Origin: Xiphophorus maculatus
Lineage: Eukaryota; Chordata; Actinopteri; Cyprinodontiformes; Poeciliidae
Assembly (NCBI RefSeq): GCF_002775205.1
Contig: NC_036457.1
Coordinates: 3,346,475-3,410,474 of the forward strand
Length of the DNA stretch: 64,000 nucleotides
Direction: 5' to 3'
Shown here: piece by piece, positions 47,001 through 59,316 of the stretch
How the letters are laid out: every line of letters begins with the position of its first letter
Position numbering within the stretch: the first letter of the stretch is position 1
Notes under the pieces: model-generated
The model's database searches: none
What the model saw: the letters and a program-made list of their open reading frames with translations, nothing else
Told to the model about the DNA's origin: nothing
Position numbers and translations under genes: made by a program

Positions 47001-48358
47001 ACATTTTTCAATACTGAACCATCGGACCAGTCTGCTTGTGGACTCAGTCGGTAGTAATGGTGCCAGTGACACTAGCTATAGCTGCTAATAGTCACTGTCT
47101 TATCCAGTAATGTATATCAATGGTGCTCACCCTGGATGCATGACTGGCACACGTGGTGCTCCAACCCCGAAGCTCCAACAGAATCGGCGCCTATGATTTC
47201 TCCATAATATACTGTATATCTACTGTATAATCCGTCTTTTTCACACCACTAATAAAAATCATTCTTAATACACTACTAAGAAAGCTATTTTACTACAATA
47301 TTTTATATACCTTCTACTTGAGCTAAGCAAATGGGAAAGTACTTTAGCATGACATGCGTTAGCCTTTGACTACACATCGAACCGTTTTGGTTTTAAAATC
47401 TCAGCTGATCTTCTGCAGGAATCTGGGATCACCGACAGTCTCTATCACAACGACCAACCTGCTGGTGACAGTCATGAACCTGTTCGCTGCTGGAACTGAA
47501 ACTACATCAACTACCCTGAGATGGGCATTCCTGTATATGGCCAAATATCCAAAATACAAGGTCAGGAACATCTAGTTCTAGATTATGTAAAATAGAACAA
47601 TGTGCTACAGAACTTATGGTTTCTGCAGATTATTTAAAGAGCTGTTGTATCCTTGTCATTTATTGACTTTGATCTTTCAGACCAGGTCCAGCAGGAGCTG
47701 AGGAATGTGATTGGAAGTCGCAGGTTCAGGTTGAAGACAGACAGAACCTGCCTTTTACAGACGCCGTCATCCACGAGATACAGAGAATTGCCAACATTGC
47801 TCCTTTGGCAATTCCTCACAGGACTAGCCAAGACGTCACGTTCCAAGGTCATTTTATTGAGAAGGTGAGAAATTAGGCTTGATGGTGCACTATCAACAGC
47901 TGTTCCCTATATTTCAACATACAGCATATAAATGATGACTGATTTGTGTTTTTTAGGGAACTCCAGTAATTGCTGTTTTAACGTCCGTCCTGCAAGATGA
48001 GAGCGAATGGGAGAAACCGAACGTCTTTTATCCAGGCAACTTCCTCAGCAAAGATGGGAAGTTCCTCAAGCGAGAACGCCTTCCTGCCTTTTTCAGCAGG
48101 TTGGACTGATTATTGTCTTATATAGATCCTTACTCTACAGGCATTGGCTGAGGATGTGTTTCTAATAGGTCGCAGGGTTTTGCCTTGGAGAGAGTCTGGC
48201 CAGAATGGAGCTTTTCATCTTCTTCGCCACGCTCCTGCAAGCACTTCCGATTTTCTCCTCCACCTGGAGTTACAGAGGAAGAACTCGATCTAACTCCACG
48301 AGTTGGTGCTACTCTGAGCCCTCAACCTCACACGCTCTGTGTTATCCCTTTAAATTAA
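44081..48358 (+). CDS. cyp2k: CYP2K-like cytochrome P450, gene F (twin of gene D, frameshifted in exons 6-9)
   Basis: Exons: 44081-44287, 45060-45222, 45309-45458, 45659-45819, 45906-46088, 47419-47560, 47681-47864, 47957-48099, 48169-48358. Exons 1-5 are intact and identical to gene D. Exon 6 has a one-base gain near 47455 and a one-base loss near 47552. Exon 7 loses a G near 47720, exon 8 gains an A near 48075, and exon 9 gains a T near 48180 and an A near 48239. Most are in or beside short homopolymers, and similar indels litter the introns and spacer, while substitutions versus D are nearly absent. That pattern fits sequencing error rather than a pseudogene. If the indels are real the protein would lose the haem-binding end and be dead. 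Residue 413 has the Ser state of gene D. Confidence 0.75.
46483..46674 (+). mobile_element. tRNA-derived SINE in gene F intron 5
   Basis: Block copy of 23354-23546, one base shorter in a C run. Confidence 0.85.
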
Positions 48359-49723
48359 GGAGGAACCTACAGTATATGTGAAAAAAATGGTACTTTATAC
48401 CTAAAAGAAATCAAAGTAAATGTCCTAAAATAGAGAAAATTTGTTTTTAATGTGAAATCTTTACTCCACAAATATCCACCATCAATCACCATCACCATGT
48501 ATTCAGATGTTTTGTATCTTCATCAAGTCAAAGTTATTATTTTTGGACAAGCTAAGCTAACTTTCAATGACATTTTGTGCTGTGAAATGAATGATGGTTA
48601 TGCTGGACCTCCAGCCTTGTACGAGTCAAACTGCAGGAGTTTAGTGTATAACTGCTGAATCAACAATCCACTGCATTTAAAACAATTTGATTCCATCAGA
48701 AGGAAGAGGAGGAGTTTCAGGAAAGAAAGTCTGTGATGGAAAACTTAAAACTCTGGAGCCAAGACAAACACACCCTCGTTGCAGCATCGCTGCATCAGGA
48801 CAGGATCTGTCTTTCACTCGTCGTTCGTTTGGGCGACATCAGCAAAACCTGAAACCTAAAAAATCGATTCTACAAAAGGTAATGGATATCCAATTCAGTC
48901 AAACTATAGACCATTGCTTCATCAAAATAAAGTTGTGTCTTTGCACTGTGAAATAATACCTGGAATGCATACAAAGTGTCAATTAGTGTAAATTAATCTT
49001 CATTCATTTAGAGCTTAGTACAATCCCTGGTCTTTACATATTCATACAAATTACTATAGATCTTTCTATGGGTTATTTCATCTTTTATTGCTTAAATCTG
49101 TGTTAGGTAAAACTAATTAACACTCTCCAAATGTATTTGTCTGAACAGACGGTTACTTGATTTTGTGTGTTTATAGTAAAATTCAAAACAAAAGGTTAAT
49201 AGAAATGTTTTATGTTCTACAAAGTAAATTGAAGAATGTCTGTTAATGTAGTTAAAATCTTTACATTTCAGAGAAGAGGACGTCTTTCCCAATCTGTTTT
49301 TCAGTCAGTCCTGCCAAGAATGACTTACTTCTCCTCCTATATTTAACCTAGGCAAAATTGTTCTTTCAGGTCCAGTAGCTCAAACATTAGTGAGAGAATC
49401 TGTTCGCATAAGAGCTTTACTAAGAAATGATGAAATGCCTAAGATGTACATACCTATTAAAATTTAACATTGAGTAATATTTGTCTGTTTTTATTACATA
49501 TTAAGCCTTTCGTTCACATGAACTCAATCTAATACAAAGTGATCTGTGACTAATAGCAGCAGATCTGAGGTTATTCAGAGACTTTAAAGGACTGTCATTG
49601 TTCATTGTTGCATGGTTTCTCATAATATTGCATGACATATTTTAATAAATTAATTCATCATTTCAAAAGTTTCCTGCTTATAAGGAAGAAATATGTTTGG
49701 ATTTAATGGATCAATTAAATTAT

Positions 49724-49820
49724 CTTGTAACCAGGTTGCTATGTATTGCAAATTTTTTGCTCAGGTCCCTCTTGAAAATGAGATCTAGATCTCAGCGGGG
49801 TTTACCTGATTAAATAAAGG
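49724..49820 (+). mobile_element. LINE 3' tail, then (TA)12
   Basis: Copy of 18834-18930; TA length equals that behind gene D. Confidence 0.55.
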
Positions 49821-49821
49821 A

Positions 49822-49852
<31 letters not shown>

Positions 49853-50157
49853 TATATAGGAATATTTATAAATCCATGAAATTGATCCATTAATTCAATG
49901 TAATCAATTTCCATTGAATTAATAAAAATTAATTCAATGGAAATTTATTTATTTCCAGTAATCGATTACTTTTTTAATCGATTATCAGCGATTAAGAAAG
50001 TAATATTACTCTTCAAACTACACCACTTACTCCATTTGACCACAAAGTGGCAGCAAAGATTATCTACTTCCAAACTGCAGGTCTTTGTGTTGATCTGTTT
50101 CTGTTTCATCTCTATGCTGCTGATTCCAACAAAAATATTAGAAAATGCAGCTTCTGT

Positions 50158-50171
50158 CCACTAGGTGGCAG
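50158..50171 (+). promoter_or_regulatory. CTCF-like core motif, F/G spacer
   Basis: Identical motif, 1.7 kb before gene G. Confidence 0.5.
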
Positions 50172-51066
50172 CTGAGCAAAGTAAAAACAACTCGGATCAT
50201 AAAATGTCTAAAGAAAATACCATTGTTGTTTGCAGACTATCTGCACACAGTAAAACTTCTTGTTAATACTGTAAGCAGTTACAAGCTGTAATCTACATCA
50301 GTGAGATGAATCCAGGAAACCAGCAAAAAATGGAGGCTTAGGAAAAAATGAACTGAACGTTGAAAACTACTAATAATATAAAGTTACCTGTAGTTTAAAA
50401 ACTTGTATTCCTTCTGAATTCTATCTATGGGATAAAATGACACATAACTTATCAAGAAAAACAACAGAATGTTTTTTTTTTTTTAATGTTTTCAGGAAAA
50501 ACTGAGAAACATTTATACTCTTCTAATTACTGAAGGTGATAAGAGAGCCAGAAATCAGCTTGATCCAAAAAACACATCAACTGTGCAAAGACTGGAGCAG
50601 AGTGACCTCGGCGCTGACATCAGCGCTGACATCACTGAGTCCTGCAAACACGAGACTAATGATCTTTTTATTACTCAGGCATCTGGGTAATAAAAAGATT
50701 AAACACACAGCTATGTAAGTAAAATGAAGATACCTGAGAGAATTCAACTTACAAGAGATGGAAAAATAATCTGGGCAAAATAAACATTCATGTTGAGCAA
50801 CAAGAATATCAACGTTTACTGTAAATCTTTAACTTTGCAGCTCTATTAAACTTTGAACTAAATAAATTATTGTCAGCTGTTTCATAACAATCTAAACATG
50901 TTAGCCTGGATAGATTTTTCCCCTGAAGAATGAAAAATATAAATTGTCACAGTAGAATAACACAATATTAAAACTTGCAAAATATCAGAGAGATAAAATT
51001 ATGCAATTTTAAAGAACTGCAAAATAAGATTAAGTTGTTAACTTTGACGTTAAAAACTGTAAAATG

Positions 51067-51240
51067 TTGGGCTGGCTGTAATAACCCATACATGGAGGAC
51101 TTAGCCGTCGACACGGCCGTCACAGATTCGAGTCTCGGCCTGATGACCTTTGCCTCATATCTTCTCCCTCCCTCATTACACACATTCCAGTTTTGTCTCT
51201 CAAATGAAGGCCACAGAGAGTCAATAAAACCTTTTAAAAA
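51067..51240 (+). mobile_element. tRNA-derived SINE before gene G
   Basis: Block copy with the E-type variant GGCCACAGAGAG. Confidence 0.75.
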
Positions 51241-51765
51241 GCTGTAAAATGTGCCTTCAAACTGTCTGGAGAAAAATTTCCTCTTTAGGTTTATGGTGTT
51301 TTTAAAACTATTAAGATCAGAAATGTTTACAACTGAAGTTTGATTTTTTTAAAACATAAAATGCTTTGCAAAGAAAATGTCACTAACTCTTAAAAGGGAA
51401 CAATAAAAGCAATTTTTTCAGTCTGGGTCTGGTGGGACTCTTTAGTGCTTTTATTTTGAAGGTTTAGAATCCTGGTGCTGTCTAAGATCACGTCTCCAAG
51501 AAAACAAAACATCTTCTGTCTGGTTTCAATGCAGTGGAGCACAAGATCTACTCAACCAGTCACACTATATGCGGTGATCCACCTGGCAAAAGTTAATATA
51601 AACCTTTAAGGACCACCAGAACCTTCAAGGCTCATTTTGTTTTAGTTTTTTAATATGCACAGCTAACTTGGGTTGTTTCTGACATCTGATATGAAATACT
51701 GCAAATACATTGTAATGTTCCAAACTGCCTGTTGTAAACCACATGCTCCACCTCCACCTGTACCT

Positions 51766-51774
51766 TGGACTTTG
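51766..51774 (-). promoter_or_regulatory. HNF4-specific motif, gene G promoter
   Basis: Same motif and spacing as before gene E. Confidence 0.55.
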
Positions 51775-51842
51775 CTTCAAATCAAATACATGTCCTACAG
51801 TAAAGCTGGTGCACAGCAGCAGGTATTAAACGTGTTGCAGTG

Positions 51843-54800
51843 ATGGGAGCGATGGAGGTTTTTCTCCAGTCATTCAGCCCAGTTTCAGTTTTAGGTTCTG
51901 TGGTTTTAATCCTCATTGGGTTTCACTTTTTCCTCTCCAAGTCCAGACCTCAGGGCCACAGACAGGGACCACCAGGACCAAAACCCCTTCCCATCATTGG
52001 CAACCTGCTGCAGCTGGATGTTAAGAGACTTGACCAAGCATTCCTGAAGGTGAGACACTACTGATCTCAACATTCCTCTCTACTATATTTCATGTATTTT
52101 TGCAATTTACTTTCTTTTAAACTATTATACATCTTGTTTTTTTTATCCATGCTTGCCCAGAACAAAAAATGGGTCCCTGTTGCACTAAAATCTGATTATG
52201 TTAAACCGATCAAGTGGGGCTTTGAGAAGACAGAGCATACACATAAACAAATACTGAAGTAAAACGTTAGTCGCTCAGGTTTCCCTCCAGAAAACCTGCT
52301 AAGTCTGATGGTAGAGCAGTGGGACAGTCAACCAGCAGCCCGCTGTGATTTTATATTAATGAATTTTGAAAATACAATAAACTTCAGCGGTCATTGTAAT
52401 TTGGAAATAATAGCGTATGAGGCTGATGGGCAGGTACAGAAGTGGTGCAACAGGTGAGCACTCCTTCACGCCCAGTTCAATGTGTCATCGATAAACCCAG
52501 TGTAATCTGCCATTACTGTCCCCGTTTATGGTGTATAAAAAAATCTTGCAATGCTTAGCCTGGTGACCCGCCAGGCTTATGACACACTGGGGATAAAACC
52601 ATGATGGCAGTAGTAGCTCCTTTAGTGGCCTTATCTAGGAACAAAACACAGCTAAGCAGATCTGAGCCAGTATTCAAATCTATAAGGTGAAAGAGAGCAC
52701 AATGTTCAGCACAATATAAAGCAAATACAAGATATTTACTGACATATGAGGCCCACGTTTCTGAGAAATGAATTAATTTGCATATTCTTTTTTTTCATTA
52801 TGCACACCTGGCTTCATCATAGCTTTCTAAGACGTATGGATCTGTGTTCACTGTCCACATGGGACCAAAGAAGATGGTGGTCCTGACAGGGTATAAGACG
52901 GTGAAAGAAGCATTTGTCAGTTATGCTGAGGAGTTTGGAGAACGGGAAGCACCCATCGTGGCTAAAGAAGCAAACCTGCATCACGGTACAGAATCTTTAC
53001 AAATTCACATGTAGAGAAGTTAGTTATAGTTAGACATAGTTAGACTTATCTTATTAAACTGTTTTAAACAGGTATTGCGTGGACCAATGGAGACTCCTGG
53101 AAGGAAATGCGCCGCTTTGCTTTGACCAACCTGAAGGACTTTGGGATGGGAAAGAAAGTATGTGAGGAGAAAATCATTGAGGAATGTCACGTCCTCATCC
53201 AGAAATTAAAGGAGTTTAAAGGTAACAGCAGAGAGGAAGACAATATTATTGATATTGTTGCAAGATTTCACCATGAGAACTTTGTTCTTTAACCTGAAGG
53301 ATTATAGTTTAGTTAACTGCTGCTCAGAGTTACTCTTTGCAGTCCAACGTCAAAGTAAAACAATTTTCTGAATAGAGTTAATAAAGTGTTGAATAATGAT
53401 TTTCTGGTTCCTTTGTTGCAGGTGAAGCTTTTGATTCATCCCAACATATAAACTATGCAGTTTGTAATGTAATCTGCTCCATGGTTTATGGCAAAAGATT
53501 TGAATATGATGATCTAGAGTTCACTACCGTTGTAAATCGAACAAACCAAGTCATTCAACTGTTGGGCTCGCCATCAATACAGGTGTGACTGGACTGTTTT
53601 TAAAGCATAAAATCTGTTAACGTTGGACTGAACAGAGAAGTCACTGTTTATGTTGTGTTCATCATCAGCTGTACAACATGTTCCCAAAGATTGGCAAGCT
53701 GGTGTTTTCAGCCAGAAAGAAAATGAGCGATATATTTGCTGCCAATAAACAGCATCATCTGATGCTGCTGAACCGTTTGAAAGAGACTCTCAGTCCACAG
53801 ATGTGCAGAGGAGTTGCAGACGCTTTCCTCATCCGTCAACAGCAACTCAAGGTCAGAACCTATGTTACATAATTTACTGTTTATTCTCTCAGGACGCTGA
53901 CAAGCTAATCAACCACTGCTGGAGTTCAGGCCACCGGTTATGAATAATCACAAAATAAACATCCATAAAACCATAAAACCATAAAGAAATGGTTTGTGGT
54001 TTGTAGGAAACACACAAATGTCTGTTTACCACAAACAGGGAAATGTCTGAGTATTGATGTTCCTGATATTAGTGGAGCTGTTGACAGCTGGTTGCCATGG
54101 CAACGGGGGTGTCTGTGGGATAAGAGTGAAGCTGAGTGGTTGAAAGTTGTTCTTCACTTGTTCTACTGTTATTTGCTTTTTGTTGTGAAACACTGAAGCC
54201 CGACTAATTCCTAAAAGTTCAATGAACAATGAAAACTGGACTAATAGGGCGTCCCGTGGTGGCGTAGTGGTTAGCGTGACCCGTATTTGGAGGCCTTGAG
54301 TCCTCGTCACGGGTTCGACTCCCGGACCCGACGACATTTGCCGCATGTCTTCCCCTCTTTTCTTCCCCGTTTCCTGTCATCATATAAGGGACACTAGAGC
54401 CCACAAAAGACCCCCTGGAGGGTAAAAAAACCCAAAACAAACTGGACTAATTGCCTTGTATTCATAAGTCATCAAGTAAGAAAAAAATACTTCAAAAAGT
54501 ATTTATTGGAATGTCCCTTTCAGTGGCAATTATGTCAATTTTCATGAATTGTCCAGTATAAAAAAATAAATTGGTTTAGCTTTCTTTTGCAGCTTGAAAG
54601 AACAGACAGAAACCAAACTATGTGTAGATTCATTTCTAGAAAGAAAACAAGTTTACATATCAAAACTTCGGCAGATTTAATCTAAGCCACATTTTAGAGA
54701 TAAAAAATGAGGCCTGTTAGCCTTTGCTCAGCCAAACATTTTTGTGACAAATTCCAGCACAAAAACATTTTTCAATACTGAACCATCGGACCAGTCTGCT

Positions 54801-56121
54801 TGTGGACTCAGTCGGTAGTAATGGTGCCAGTGACACTAGCTATAGCTGCTAATAGTCACTGTCTTATCCAGTAATGTATATCAATGGTGCTCACCCTGGA
54901 TGCATGACTGGCACACGTGGTGCTCCAACCCCGAAGCTCCAACAGAATCGGCGCCTATGATTTCTCCATAATATACTGTATATCTACTGTATATCCGTCT
55001 TTTTCACACCACTAATAAAAATCATTCTTAATACACTACTAAGAAAGCTATTTTACTACAATATTTTATATACCTTCTACTTGAGCTAAGCAAATGGGAA
55101 AGTACTTTAGCATGACATGCGTTAGCCTTTGACTACACATCGAACCGTTTTGGTTTTTAAAATCTCAGCTGATCTTCTGCAGGAATCTGGGATCACCGAC
55201 AGTCTCTATCACAACGACAACCTGCTGGTGACAGTCATGAACCTGTTCGCTGCTGGAACTGAAACTACATCAACTACCCTGAGATGGGCATTCCTGTATA
55301 TGGCCAAATATCCAAAAATACAAGGTCAGGAACATCTAGTTCTAGATTATGTAAAAATAGAACAATGTGCTACAGAACTTATGGTTTCTGCAGATTATTT
55401 AAAGAGCTGTTGTATCCTTGTCATTTATTGACTTTGATCTTTCAGACCAGGTCCAGCAGGAGCTGAGGAATGTGATTGGAAGTCGGCAGGTTCAGGTTGA
55501 AGACAGACAGAACCTGCCTTTTACAGACGCCGTCATCCACGAGATACAGAGAATTGCCAACATTGCTCCTTTGGCAATTCCTCACAGGACTAGCCAAGAC
55601 GTCACGTTCCAAGGTCATTTTATTGAGAAGGTGAGAAATTAGGCTTGATGGTGCACTATCAACAGCTATTCCCTATATTTCAACATACAGCATATAAATG
55701 ATGACTGATTTGTGGTTTTTAGGGAACTCCAGTAATTGCTGTTTTAACGTCCGTCCTGCAAGATGAGAACGAATGGGAGAAACCGAACGTCTTTTATCCA
55801 GGCAACTTCCTCAGCAAAGATGGGAAGTTCCTCAAGCGAGACGCCTTCCTGCCTTTTTCAGCAGGTCAGACTGATTATTGTCTTATATAGATCCTTACTC
55901 TACAGGCATTGGCTGAGGATGTGTTTCTAATAGGTCGCAGGGTTTGCCTTGGAGAGAGTCTGGCCAGAATGGAGCTTTTCATCTTCTTCGCCACGCTCCT
56001 GCAGCACTTCCGATTTTCTCCTCCACCTGGAGTTACAGAGGAAGAACTCGATCTAACTCCACGAGTTGGTGCTACTCTGAGCCCTCAACCTCACACGCTC
56101 TGTGTTATCCCTTTAAATTAA
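51843..56121 (+). CDS. cyp2k: CYP2K-like cytochrome P450, gene G (twin of gene E, complete)
   Basis: Exons: 51843-52049, 52823-52985, 53072-53221, 53422-53582, 53669-53851, 55183-55324, 55446-55630, 55723-55864, 55934-56121. All are intact and sum to 506 residues; the gene is E shifted by 23125 bp and the protein appears identical to E, including Asn413 and the haem ligand Cys449. Its 3' spacer carries the second retroelement at the same site as behind E. Whether G is a separate locus or a second haplotype of E placed in tandem cannot be decided from the sequence alone. Confidence 0.93.
54246..54438 (+). mobile_element. tRNA-derived SINE in gene G intron 5
   Basis: Block copy of the SINE at 31121. 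Confidence 0.85.
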
Positions 56122-57487
56122 GGAGGAACCTACAGTATATGTGAAAAAAATGGTACTTTATACCTAAAAGAAATCAAAGTAAATGTCCTAAAATAGAGAA
56201 AATTTGTTTTTAATGTGAAATCTTTACTCCACAAATATCCACCATCAATCACCATCACCATGTATTCAGATGTTTTGTATCTTCATCAAGTCAAAGTTAT
56301 TATTTTTGGACAAGCTAAGCTAACTTTCAATGACATTTTGTGCTGTGAAATGAATGATGGTTATGCTGGACCTCCAGCCTTGTACGAGTCAAACTGCAGG
56401 AGTTTAGTGTATAACTGCTGAATCAACAATCCACTGCATTTAAAACAATTTGATTCCATCAGAAGGAAGAGGAGGAGTTTCAGGAAAGAAAGTCTGTGAT
56501 GGAAAACTTAAAACTCTGGAGCCAAGACAAACACACCTTCGTTGCAGCATCGCTGCATCAGGACAGGATCTGTCTTTCACTCGTCGTTCGTTTGGGCGAC
56601 ATCAGCAAAACCTGAAACCTAAAAATCGATTCTACAAAAGGTAATGGATATCCAATTCAGTCAAACTATAGACCATTGCTTCATCAAAATAAAGTTGTGT
56701 CTTTGCACTGTGAAATAATACCTGGAATGCATACAAAGTGTCAATTAGTGTAAATTAATCTTCATTCATTTAGAGCTTAGTACAATCCCTGGTCTTTACA
56801 TATTCATACAAATTACTATAGATCTTTCTATGGGTTATTTCATCTTTTATTGCTTAAATCTGTGTTAGGTAAAACTAATTAACACTCTCCAAATGTATTT
56901 GTCTGAACAGACGGTTACTTGATTTTGTGTGTTTATAGTAAAATTCAAAACAAAAAGGTTAATAGAAATGTTTTATGTTCTACAAAGTAAATTGAAGAAT
57001 GTCTGTTAATGTAGTTAAAATCTTTACATTTCAGAGAAGAGGACATCTTTCCCAATCTGTTTTTCAGTCAGTCCTGCCAAGAATGACTTACTTCTCCTCC
57101 TATATTTAACCTAGGCAAAATTGTTCTTTCAGGTCCAGTAGCTCAAACATTAGTGAGAGAATCTGTTCGCATAAGAGCTTTACTAAGAAATGATGAAATG
57201 CCTAAGATGTACATACCTATTAAAATTTAACATTGAGTAATATTTGTCTGTTTTTATTACATATTAAGCCTTTCGTTCACATGAACTCAATCTAATACAA
57301 AGTGATCTGTGACTAATAGCAGCAGATCTGAGGTTATTCAGAGACTTTAAAGGACTGTCATTGTTTCATTGTTGCATGGTTTCTCATAATATTGCATGAC
57401 ATATTTTAATAAATTAATTCATCATTTCAAAAGTTTCCTGCTTATAAGGAAGAAATATGTTTGGATTTAATGGATCAATTAAATTAT

Positions 57488-57584
57488 CTTGTAACCAGGT
57501 TGCTATGTATTGCAAATTTTTTGCTCAGGTCCCTCTTGAAAATGAGATCTAGATCTCAGCGGGGTTTACCTGATTAAATAAAGG
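57488..57584 (+). mobile_element. LINE 3' tail, then (TA)7
   Basis: Copy of 18834-18930; TA length equals that behind gene E. Confidence 0.55.
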
Positions 57585-57912
57585 AATATATATATATATA
57601 GAAATATATATAGGAATATTTATAAATCCATGAAATTGATCCATTAATTCAATGTAATCAATTTCCATTGAATTAATAAAAATTAATTCAATGGAAATTT
57701 ATTTATTTCCAGTAATCGATTACTTTTTTAATCGATTATCAGCGATTAAGAAAGTAAATATTACTCTTCAAACTACACCACTTACTCCATTTGACCACAA
57801 AGTGGCAGCAAAGATTATCTACTTCCAAACTGCAGGTCTTTGTGTTGATCTGTTTCTGTTTCATCTCTATGCTGCTGATTCCAACAAAAATATTAGAAAA
57901 TGCAGCTTCTGT

Positions 57913-57926
57913 CCACTAGGTGGCAG
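57913..57926 (+). promoter_or_regulatory. CTCF-like core motif behind gene G
   Basis: Identical motif, 68 bp left of the retroelement edge, as behind gene E. Confidence 0.5.
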
Positions 57927-57994
57927 CTGAGCAAAGTAAAAACAACTCGGATCATAAAATGTCTAAAGAAAATACCATTGTTGTTTGCAGACTA

Positions 57995-59316
57995 TGTAGC
58001 GCTTTCTTCACTGCGCAGCTCTGACTGCAAGTTGTAATATTAACCAGCTTATATAATTAGAACTAGGTACGATACGGAGTCATGATAATGGTGAATAATT
58101 AATACAACTGATGCAAAAGTAAAGTTAATACTGCTATTTATTGCAGTGGCTATAATAATAATAATAATAATAATAATACCAAAACAACAAAACAATAAAT
58201 TTTCCAAAAAAACGGAAGGAGGGAAAAAAAAACAACCCAACAAAATAATTATTATAATCAGTGATATGTCAGAATCCAATAGAGTCCACAATAAGTCCAA
58301 AAGCAAAAAGGAGACAAGTATTTTCCCCTTGCAATACTCCTTAAGAGTTTTAGTTCATTTCCTGTAGGAAAAAATGCAGTTCCGTTTCCTACCACCAGGT
58401 GGTGGGTGGGTAGCTCGCCATCTTCCTTCGTCAAAGAGGTGAATCCAAGGAAGAAAAAAAACCTGACCTAAAAGGCCAGATAACACATTTAGTTCATTTG
58501 TACTAAAGGGGGGGGGCAATAAGACTGTTAAATACATTCTTCCTATATTTTAACAACATCAAGAAAAAAGAAATCCTTTTAAAAAGTGCACTTCATAATT
58601 CAAGTTCAAAATCAATTAAGTAATCTAATTAGCAATCATTACAAACAACTAATATTGAATCAAATCAATCGACTTAAAATGTGATTGATCAAAGTAGCTA
58701 CAAACTAAATCATATTAGGTACCAAATTCCATTGTTGCACCAACATGGAGTGCAAACACCAATAAGAAATCATGAAAAAATAATCAAATCTAAAATTGAA
58801 AAACAAACCCTTAAATGTTAAAGGTGTGGTCTTTAATTCGGCTGCCATTAAGCAAGTAATAAGTAGAACAATTTGATGTGAGCCATTGATTGTCGAGTTG
58901 ATTTCTAACGCTAACTAGCGGAGCAGAACGAAAATAATTCCCCGTTTTGTTTTATACTCACCGTCGAGTAATGATTGCCTGAGGAGGTATGGTAACTTGT
59001 TCGATTTTGGCAATAGATCACAACCTGAGTGGTTTAACGGGAGGCAACATTAGCGGCGCGATCAGTACAGCTATTATACAACAACAGTCAGATGACATTC
59101 AACACTCACCGCAAATCTTCAAGTCTCAAAGACAAAACAACCGATGAGTCAATCTAAGCGCTCTGGTTGTTTTATAAACAACCGATCAGACAGCCAACAA
59201 TGAGCAGCAGCAATGTTTGGAGAAAAGAGGAGAAACCCGGAAGCACACAACAATCAATTTAAAGGGGCAGCTCAAAGGGAAGGTGATTGGGTCATGGTGG
59301 TCACCTGGGTTACACA
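57995..59316 (-). repeat. 3' LTR of retroelement copy 2
   Basis: About 1.32 kb, nearly identical to 34869-36189. The last 45 bp of the pol frame run into it. Age cannot be estimated from LTR divergence because no 5' LTR is in the window. Confidence 0.75.

Larger units (their letters stand above)
48359..51842. other. Spacer between genes F and G
   Basis: Same content as the D/E spacer, with several one-base length changes. The retroelement site is empty near 50243. Confidence 0.8.
56122..57994. other. 3' flank of gene G up to the retroelement
   Basis: Matches 32997-34868, including the E-type variant CACCTTCGTTG (56535). A CTCF-like motif and a LINE tail are listed separately. Confidence 0.8.
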
